This document shows positions 41,638-47,931 of a stretch of DNA of 50,636 nt, one piece after another. The first letter of the stretch is position 1. Each line of letters begins with the position of its first letter. Source of the DNA: an uncultured Sphingomonas sp. (lineage in GTDB: Bacteria; Pseudomonadota; Alphaproteobacteria; Sphingomonadales; Sphingomonadaceae); assembly GCF_937859915.1 (NCBI RefSeq), contig NZ_CALMAW010000099.1, forward strand, positions 1-50,636, written 5' to 3'. The notes below the pieces were generated by a model that was not told where the DNA came from, made no database searches, and saw nothing but the letters and a program-made list of their open reading frames with translations. The position numbers were made by a program, and so were the translations under genes.

Positions 41638-44586
41638 TCAGAGCTTGAAGTTGACGCCGACCTTGAAGAAGCGGCCGACAACACCCGCTTCTGCGAAGGC
41701 GGGGTTGTAGTTCACGCCACCATAGGTGTTCGGATCGAACGGCGCGCGTGCGTCGAACAGGTTGATCACGTTGGTGTAGATGCTGAACTTGTCGGTGACC
41801 TGATAATTGACCGTCGCATCGACATCGATGAACTTCTTGACGTGGCACTGCTCCGGCGTCGACCCGTCGGATGCGACCGCGATCGCGTTCTCGCAGCCGA
41901 GACCCGCATAGTCGTCGGCATAGCCGGCATAGCCGCTGGTGTAATACATCGTGCCGGTGACGGTCCACTTCTTGTAGGCCGCCGTGGTCGACCACGTCCC
42001 GCGCCAGCGCGGCGTGCCCGAGTCCGAGGTGTTGGCATAGGGCCCTTCGGTCCCGACGAAATGCTCGACGGTGCCGTCGGTGTTGCGCAGGTTGAGCTTG
42101 AACACCTTGGTGACGTCGACATTGGTCGACAGCGTCAGATCGTCGTTCACGTGGAAGACGGCATTGGCGTTGAAATCGATGCCGCTGGTCACTTCCGAGG
42201 CGGCGTTGACGAAGCTCGCATTGACCGTCTCGATCGTGGGCAGCGCATCGGGATGCGCCGGATCGATCGGGTTGGCGACGATCGAGTAACCGGCCGGCAG
42301 CGCCGTGCCCGCATAATAATTCTCGATTGCCGTCGCCGTCTCGCTGCCCTCGACGATGACGTGGCTCTTCTTGATGTGATAATAATCGGCCGACAGCGAC
42401 AGCCAATGCGTCGGCTTGATGATCGCGCCGCCGGTGAAGCTGGTCGAGAGTTCGGGCTTGAGGTTGGGATTGCCCGTGTTGAACTCGCCGAGCGAATATT
42501 GCTTCACATAGGCGTCGTTGCCGTGCGCGGTGACGATGCCGCTGTCGGCAGCGTCGGTCGGCGTGGTATTGACGTAGCCGATCACCTGGCCCGACGATTC
42601 GGGGATGCTCGGCGCGCGGAAGCCCTTCGAGAAGGTGCCGCGCAAGATCAGCTGGTCGATGGGCGTGAACTTGACGCCGACCTTGGGCGAGAAGTGGCTG
42701 AAGCCTTCCGAATAATGATCGTAGCGGCCCGACGCGTCGACCTCGAGCTGCTTGAGGATCGGCGCCGAGAGCTCGAACGCACCCGATTCATTATAGCGAT
42801 GGCCGACCGCCGAGAAGAGGTTCACGCCGACCGTCGTATAGGGCGAATAGTCGCCTGCAGCGCCGGTCGGATCCTGGACGGGATCGTCGATCCCCTCGTA
42901 GCGGACCTGGCCGCTGACGCCGAGCTGGACCATACCGCCGGGCAGCTCGAACAGATCGCGCGAGAGCGTGCCCTGGACCTGCCAGAGAGTCGAGGTCGAG
43001 CGCGCATCGAGCTCGGGCGATAGCGCGCTACGCTCGGCCGCGCTGTTCTGCGTCGGATCGATGAAGTTATAGGTGCCGTTGACGATCGCGCTCTGCAGCG
43101 CGTCATAGTTGAGCAGCCCGGTGAACTTCTGGTCGAGCACCGTGCGCATGTAGGTGCCCTCGACGCTCCACTTCCAGCTGCTGCCGAGGGTTCCGTTGAT
43201 GCCGCCCGCGACGCGGTAGGTGCGCGACATGTCGGTCGTGCTGCTGGGGATGTCGCCGAAATTATAGTTGAGCAGCGCCGACTCGCGCTGGCCGGTCGCG
43301 GCATCGATGATGTTGGCGAACGGATCCTGCGGATTGGTCGCGCCATTGGCGAGCGTCGCGGGCAGCACAATGCCGCGGACGGTGGTCGGCTGGCTCGAGC
43401 CGGTGCCGTTCGGGCCGGAGGTGAAATAGACGCGATCCTGATAATAGGTGCCCATCAGATAGGCCTGGACCGTGTCGCTGAGCTGCACCGTGCCGCGCGC
43501 GGTCACGCCGGCGCGGGTCTGCTGCGGCTGGAGCACACCATATTGATTGACGGTGTTCTGCTCGCAATAGCTGCCGCCGGCCGCGCTCGAATGCTCGATC
43601 GTGCCGGTGCCGCAACCGGCCGGGCTGAGCACCTGCGGCAGCGAGCCGTTGATCGCCTGGCCGGTGAAGATGTTGCCCGCCGTCGTCTCGGTCGCCGGGG
43701 TCACCACCGCGCTGGTGGTCGGTGCCGAGGCGATGACGCCATTGGCACCCGGATTATTGTCCGCGCCGGGCACGCCGTTGAAGTTCTGCCGGCTCAGATC
43801 GAGCGTGTTGTACGGATAGCCCCGATCGTGGTTGTAGAGCATCGAGTCATGCTGATACTCGCCGCTGACGTAGACGTTGAAGCCCTGCGAGGCGAGGTCG
43901 CCATAGCCGGCGGTGAGCGTGACACGCTGATGGCCCGCATCGCCGCGCTGGGAGATGCCGCCCTCGGCCGAACCCGAGACGCCCTGGATCTGCTTCTTGA
44001 CGATGACGTTGACCACGCCCGCGACGGCATCGGCGCCGTAGGTCGACGAGGCGCCGTCCTTGAGCACTTCGATGCGATCGACGATCGCGTCTGGGATGGT
44101 GTTGATGTCGACGAAGCTGCGCACGCCGTCATCGGCGAGCGGATAATCGGCGGCGCGCAGACCGTCGAACAGCACCAGCGTCGAATTGGTGCTGAGACCG
44201 CGCAGCGACACGCCCGACGCGCCCGATGCAAAGGCGCCGTTGGCGGAAAAGGCCGTTGGCAGGTTGCTGCCGTTGTTGGCGGCCAGCGTCTGCAGCGCGT
44301 CGGTAACCGTCGTGATGCCACGACGGCTGAGGTCCTGCGCGGTCAGCTGCGTGACCGGCGACGGGGTCTCGAGATCCTTGCGGCGGAACAGCGAGCCGGT
44401 GACGACGATCTCGCCATTGTCCTTGGCAGGCTGGGCGGCGGTGTCGGCGACCGCGGGTGAATCCGTGCTGCCCGATGTTGGCTCCAGCTTGCCCGGGTTG
44501 GCGGTCTGCGCAACCGCTGGCATCGCAAGGACGGCCATGCCGGCGACGATCGTCGAGCCGAGCAGGCTCCGCTTGATACGCTTCAT
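41638..44586 (-). CDS. TonB-dependent outer-membrane receptor A
   Basis: Large (982-residue) outer-membrane transporter energised by TonB. Signal peptide KRIKRSLLGSTIVAGMAVLAMPAVAQ; TonB-box region EIVVTGSLF near residue 60; plug domain with DRIEVLKDGASSTYGADAVAGVVNVIVKK; then a 22-strand barrel with regularly spaced aromatic beta hairpins, ending FFKVGVNFKL. The long linker between signal and plug (Gly/Ser/Asp-rich) is typical of sphingomonad receptors of the unnamed large group. Two Cys pairs occur in extracellular loops (for example AGCGTGT / SYCEQN). The start at 44586 follows AGGGG by about 10 bases; an upstream ATG at 44607 is possible. The ligand cannot be inferred. Confidence 0.93.
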   Translation of the reverse strand: MKRIKRSLLGSTIVAGMAVLAMPAVAQTANPGKLEPTSGSTDSPAVADTAAQPAKDNGEIVVTGSLFRRKDLETPSPVTQLTAQDLSRRGITTVTDALQTLAANNGSNLPTAFSANGAFASGASGVSLRGLSTNSTLVLFDGLRAADYPLADDGVRSFVDINTIPDAIVDRIEVLKDGASSTYGADAVAGVVNVIVKKQIQGVSGSAEGGISQRGDAGHQRVTLTAGYGDLASQGFNVYVSGEYQHDSMLYNHDRGYPYNTLDLSRQNFNGVPGADNNPGANGVIASAPTTSAVVTPATETTAGNIFTGQAINGSLPQVLSPAGCGTGTIEHSSAAGGSYCEQNTVNQYGVLQPQQTRAGVTARGTVQLSDTVQAYLMGTYYQDRVYFTSGPNGTGSSQPTTVRGIVLPATLANGATNPQDPFANIIDAATGQRESALLNYNFGDIPSSTTDMSRTYRVAGGINGTLGSSWKWSVEGTYMRTVLDQKFTGLLNYDALQSAIVNGTYNFIDPTQNSAAERSALSPELDARSTSTLWQVQGTLSRDLFELPGGMVQLGVSGQVRYEGIDDPVQDPTGAAGDYSPYTTVGVNLFSAVGHRYNESGAFELSAPILKQLEVDASGRYDHYSEGFSHFSPKVGVKFTPIDQLILRGTFSKGFRAPSIPESSGQVIGYVNTTPTDAADSGIVTAHGNDAYVKQYSLGEFNTGNPNLKPELSTSFTGGAIIKPTHWLSLSADYYHIKKSHVIVEGSETATAIENYYAGTALPAGYSIVANPIDPAHPDALPTIETVNASFVNAASEVTSGIDFNANAVFHVNDDLTLSTNVDVTKVFKLNLRNTDGTVEHFVGTEGPYANTSDSGTPRWRGTWSTTAAYKKWTVTGTMYYTSGYAGYADDYAGLGCENAIAVASDGSTPEQCHVKKFIDVDATVNYQVTDKFSIYTNVINLFDARAPFDPNTYGGVNYNPAFAEAGVVGRFFKVGVNFKL

Positions 44587-45079
44587 ATGTTCAAAACCCC
44601 TACGCAATTCAGCTGATCGACTGTTTGCCTTGCAAACTGCCGTATTCGGCGAGTTCGCTCGATGGGGTAATGATAGGGCGAGCTATGGTATGACCGCAAC
44701 TCCGACCCGATGACCAAGGCTTTTGCGGTCTCTATTGTCACATGTCGGCAACATATTCATTTCTTCTAAGCAACACTTGCGGCTGTAAGTCACAAACATG
44801 TCCGACACGCCGTCTTTTACGACAGACCGGCAATATCTTTGCGCGGTGCGTGACGGCCGCAGCAACAAGCGGATGTAGTGTTGCAGACCGGAAATGCGCA
44901 TGGGTCCGCCACGGCGCTGGTCGCTGATCCGGGACGTGAGTTGCCGGTCACTTCCGCAGGCGCACCACGCGCCCCGGCCGCAAACCACAATCAAGCGAAG
45001 GCCGCCGTCCGATCCCGAACGGCGACCTCTTTAGCATGAAACAGGCGGTGCGCCGGCCGGCGGTCGGCGCTGTAGAGGC
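44587..45079. other. Long intergenic region upstream of TonB receptor A
   Basis: A 493-bp gap without a credible gene, more AT-rich than its surroundings between about 44,620 and 44,840. It holds two related sites, GTCACATGTCGG (44737-44748) and GTCACAAACATGTCCG (44789-44804), 52 bp apart, and two CAGACCGG-A/C-AAT sites (44823-44836 and 44884-44896). It probably contains the promoter and operators for the receptor. Short open frames here (103 and 61 codons) have no supporting features. Confidence 0.5.
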
Positions 45080-45325
45080 TTAGTTTCCGCCCTTGTTGCT
45101 ATTCTGGACGCCCTGCATCCGAATCGTGTCTTCGCGCGCGCGTACTGCCATTTCATGCCATTCGGCTTCGGTGTGGCAGACCTTGGCGGACGCAACGAGC
45201 GAGCCGGTGACGGTCTCCCGCTTGCAGCGCACCTTATTGGGATCGGCAGGCGCCTTGACCGCGCTATCGGCCAATGCGGGGGTCGCTATCGAAAGCAGGG
45301 CAATGGCGGACAAGATACGTATCAT
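45080..45325 (-). CDS. Small exported two-Cys protein
   Basis: An 81-residue protein with a signal peptide (MIRILSAIALLSIATPALA) and a short mature part in which KVRCKRETVTGSLVASAKVCHTEAEWHEM carries two Cys 17 residues apart, likely a disulfide. I recognise this as resembling short secreted proteins common in sphingomonads that share the C-x-x-E-x-V-T-G-S-x-(10)-C-x-x-x-x-E-W pattern; no function is known. It lies 73 bp after the Asp/Asn hydroxylase gene on the same strand. The start at 45325 places the signal peptide at the N-terminus. Confidence 0.7.
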   Translation of the reverse strand: MIRILSAIALLSIATPALADSAVKAPADPNKVRCKRETVTGSLVASAKVCHTEAEWHEMAVRAREDTIRMQGVQNSNKGGN

Positions 45326-45398
45326 CTGGAAACTCCCGGGCACGGTTTCAGCCCAACAGGGCGCCTGGTCCGCATTTCCGCATACGCGCGCGCATTCG

Positions 45399-46685
45399 TC
45401 AATCGCCGACGATGGCGAGAGGACTGTCCGAGCCGACGGTCGCAAAGAAGGCGCGGAGCAAGGACCGCTCCGTCGCGGTCAAATGCGGGTTCCAGACATC
45501 GACGATCAGGATCGCGCGCAGGGCGTCGCTGTCGTTCCACGCCTCATGCTCGATCGTGTCGTCGAACGCCCACGCCTCGCCCACGCGCCACGGTCGCGTT
45601 TCTCCGCCGACCCGGAAGCGGCAGCCTTCGGGCACGATCAGCGGTAGGTGCACCGTCGCCCGCATATTGCTCACCCCGCTATGCGCAGGCAGATGCGTGC
45701 GGGGCTTGAGCAGCGAGAAGAACACCGTCGGCGTCCGCCCGGGGATGTCGGCGAGGGGCAACCGCGACACGATCTCCGCGGTGCGCGGTGCGCGCGCACA
45801 GGCTTGCTCGTCGCGTTCGCCGTGCCGCCACAGATGCATCGACCCCCATGCCAGGGAATGATCGAGCGGCGTCCACTTGTTCTCGGGCGTGCCCGGATCC
45901 ATCCGGACATACGGCTCGAATCCGTCATCTCCGGCTGCGAGCAACGATTGCAGCTCGGCGGTGATGATATCCGTCTGAGCCTCGAACTCGGCTATCCAGG
46001 GAAAATGTTTGCGCTCGAAGAACTCGTCGGCGGGGAGGAAGGGATAGTGCAGGCCCTCGCACTCGTTGACATAGATCCGCCGGCGCCGCCCGACGACATG
46101 GTCCATGCAGGCTTCGAACCGGCGCCGATCATCGGCCGAGGTCGCCGCGCGCGCGGACGCCAATCCCGCATCAAGCGCATCGCTCAACGCCGCCTGGCGT
46201 CGGGCAAGATAGGCCCGGCCGCGCGCGGCGATCGCATCGAGCTCGGGCATCGGCGGTGACGCCATCTCGACCAGCGCGACGACCCCGTTCCAGCGCTGCG
46301 CGGCCGCGATATGCTCTTCGCGGCGCTCGTGCAGCTCGGCAAGCCGCAGCAGTGCCATAAAATGGCGCTGGTCGATGGTCAGGGCTGCCTCAAGGCTCTG
46401 CCGCTCGCCCGGATCGTCGCCCTGCAGACGGCGGGCCTTTGCGACGTTCAGATGGAGATCGGGCGCGTTCGGATCAGCGACGGCGGCGCGGACGAAGAAG
46501 GTCTCGGCATCGGCGTGACGGCTTTGCGCGAGCGCGACCATGCCCAGCGCGTTGAGCGCGCCCGCATGATCGGGAAGCGCGGCGATCACGCGCTCAAACG
46601 CCGCCTGCGCGTCGGTCAGCCGCCCGCCGCGTTGCGCGACCGCGCCGGCATGAAACATCTGTTCGGCTTCGCTTTTCGTCATCAT
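45399..46685 (-). CDS. TPR protein fused to an aspartyl/asparaginyl beta-hydroxylase domain
   Basis: A 428-residue protein. Residues 8-130 are three to four TPR-like helical pairs (GAVAQRGGRLTDAQAAFERVIAALP; GALNALGMVALAQSRHADAE). The C-terminal half aligns with the Asp/Asn beta-hydroxylase (AspH) domain: His335 in HLPAHSGVSN (AspH has PHTG), His380 in FDDTIEHEAWND, and the 2-oxoglutarate Arg390 in LRAILIVDVWNP. AspH-type enzymes use a two-His iron site without an Asp/Glu. There is no signal peptide, so it acts in the cytoplasm, perhaps on a peptide held by the TPR. Two adjacent ATGs; the second is better spaced from GGGAG. It is divergent from P-loop copy B. Confidence 0.88.
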   Translation of the reverse strand: MMTKSEAEQMFHAGAVAQRGGRLTDAQAAFERVIAALPDHAGALNALGMVALAQSRHADAETFFVRAAVADPNAPDLHLNVAKARRLQGDDPGERQSLEAALTIDQRHFMALLRLAELHERREEHIAAAQRWNGVVALVEMASPPMPELDAIAARGRAYLARRQAALSDALDAGLASARAATSADDRRRFEACMDHVVGRRRRIYVNECEGLHYPFLPADEFFERKHFPWIAEFEAQTDIITAELQSLLAAGDDGFEPYVRMDPGTPENKWTPLDHSLAWGSMHLWRHGERDEQACARAPRTAEIVSRLPLADIPGRTPTVFFSLLKPRTHLPAHSGVSNMRATVHLPLIVPEGCRFRVGGETRPWRVGEAWAFDDTIEHEAWNDSDALRAILIVDVWNPHLTATERSLLRAFFATVGSDSPLAIVGD

Positions 46686-46823
46686 GCTCCCTCACGCCGC
46701 CGCTATATCGAGCGCGGGGTCGCCGAACAATCGGCCCTCGTCAGGGCCTCGGCGCGGTTTCCTTGTCGCTCGGTTCCGTCGTAAAGCTGCAGCCATGCAC
46801 TATGTCCCCGCGCGGATCGCCCG

Positions 46824-47849
46824 ATGAGCGCGATCGATTCATCGTCGGTCCTGCAAGGCTCCGGCTGGCTCGCCCACCGTTACGATCCGGTTCTGGACAG
46901 CTTTCATTTCGTCGAGGTGCCACGTGCCGCGCAATCCGGCGCGACGTTCCTCACCGACGAGTTCCTGCCCGACACGCCCCCGCTTCATGTTGCAACCCGC
47001 GCGCAGGTGATCGCCGCCGCGCCGCACACGGCGCCAATCCACTATATCTTCCATTCCGCTTTCTGTTGCTCGACGTTGCTGGCCCGGGCGCTCGATCGGC
47101 CAGGGCTCGCGATCGCGCTCAAGGAACCGGTGGTGCTCAACGACCTCGTCGGCTGGCGACGCCGGGGTGGCAAGGACGGCGATGTCGCCGCCGTGTTGGA
47201 TAGCGCGCTCACCCTGCTGGCGCGTCCGTTCGCTGCGGACGAAGCGGTCGTCATCAAACCATCGAACATCGTCGCCGGAATCAGCAACGCGATGCTCGCG
47301 ATGCGTCCCGACTCGCGCGCGGTGCTGATGTACACCCCGCTTCGCGCCTATCTCGGCTCGATTGCGAAGAAGGGCCTGTGGGGACGGCTTTGGGTCCGCG
47401 ACCTGTTCGTCGGGCTGCTGCAGGATCGGCTGATCGATCTCGGCATCGCGGCGGCCGACCACATCAAGCTCACCGATCTGCAGATCGCCGCGGTCGGCTG
47501 GCTTGCGCAGCATGCGCTGTTCGCCCGCATGTTGGCGCGCCACGGCGGGACCCGAGTCCGCTCGCTGGACAGCGAGACCATGCTCGCGTCGCCCGAGGAG
47601 GCGCTCCGCGCGGTGTTCGCGCTGTTCGGCTGGGGAGGTCGGCTGGATCTTGTGTCGCGGATCATCGCCGACGGCGCCTTCGCTCGACATTCAAAGGACG
47701 CCGTGCCGTTCGCCGCCGCAGATCGCCGAGACGCGCAGATCGCGGCGGCCGACGCGCATGCCGACGAGATTGAGAAAGTGGCGATCTGGGCGGAGACCGT
47801 CGCGCAGCGCGTCGGCATCGCGTTCACGCTGGCGCATCCGCTGATCTGA
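46824..47849 (+). CDS. P-loop sulfotransferase-like protein (copy B)
   Basis: A 341-residue soluble protein, paralogue of the product at 37872-38921. At residues 72-107 it has IHYIFHSAFCCSTLLARALD, then ALKEPVVL: the core STLLARALDR is identical to copy A and the preceding residues are similar. VIKPSNIVAGISN (about 143) and VLMYTPLRAYLGSIAKK follow, where true sulfotransferases have R-D-P-R. The N-terminal FHFVEVPRAAQSGATFLTDEF also aligns with copy A. Both are likely members of one family with a PAPS-sulfotransferase or kinase fold and altered catalytic residues. It is divergent from the AspH-type gene by 138 bp. Confidence 0.6.
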   Translation: MSAIDSSSVLQGSGWLAHRYDPVLDSFHFVEVPRAAQSGATFLTDEFLPDTPPLHVATRAQVIAAAPHTAPIHYIFHSAFCCSTLLARALDRPGLAIALKEPVVLNDLVGWRRRGGKDGDVAAVLDSALTLLARPFAADEAVVIKPSNIVAGISNAMLAMRPDSRAVLMYTPLRAYLGSIAKKGLWGRLWVRDLFVGLLQDRLIDLGIAAADHIKLTDLQIAAVGWLAQHALFARMLARHGGTRVRSLDSETMLASPEEALRAVFALFGWGGRLDLVSRIIADGAFARHSKDAVPFAAADRRDAQIAAADAHADEIEKVAIWAETVAQRVGIAFTLAHPLI

Positions 47850-47869
47850 CTCCCGCATCTGCTGCGGAC

Positions 47870-47898
47870 AAAAAAAGGGGCGGCCCGAAGGCCGCCCC
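47870..47898 (-). terminator. Intrinsic terminator of TonB receptor B
   Basis: Perfect 9-bp stem GGGGCGGCC / GGCCGCCCC with a CGAA (UUCG on the minus strand) loop, followed on the minus strand by seven uridines (plus-strand AAAAAAA at 47870-47876). It is a textbook Rho-independent terminator 34 bp after the receptor stop, and also lies downstream of the convergent P-loop gene. Confidence 0.92.
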
Positions 47899-47931
47899 GA
47901 TTGATGCGGACAGGGTCCGCGCGCCGTTCGA

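Noticed and set aside
44683-44994. A 103-codon minus-strand frame in the gap upstream of TonB receptor A
   Set aside because: Its product is Arg/Cys-rich without hydrophobic or domain features and no ribosome site stands before its ATG. The gap is better explained as a regulatory region.
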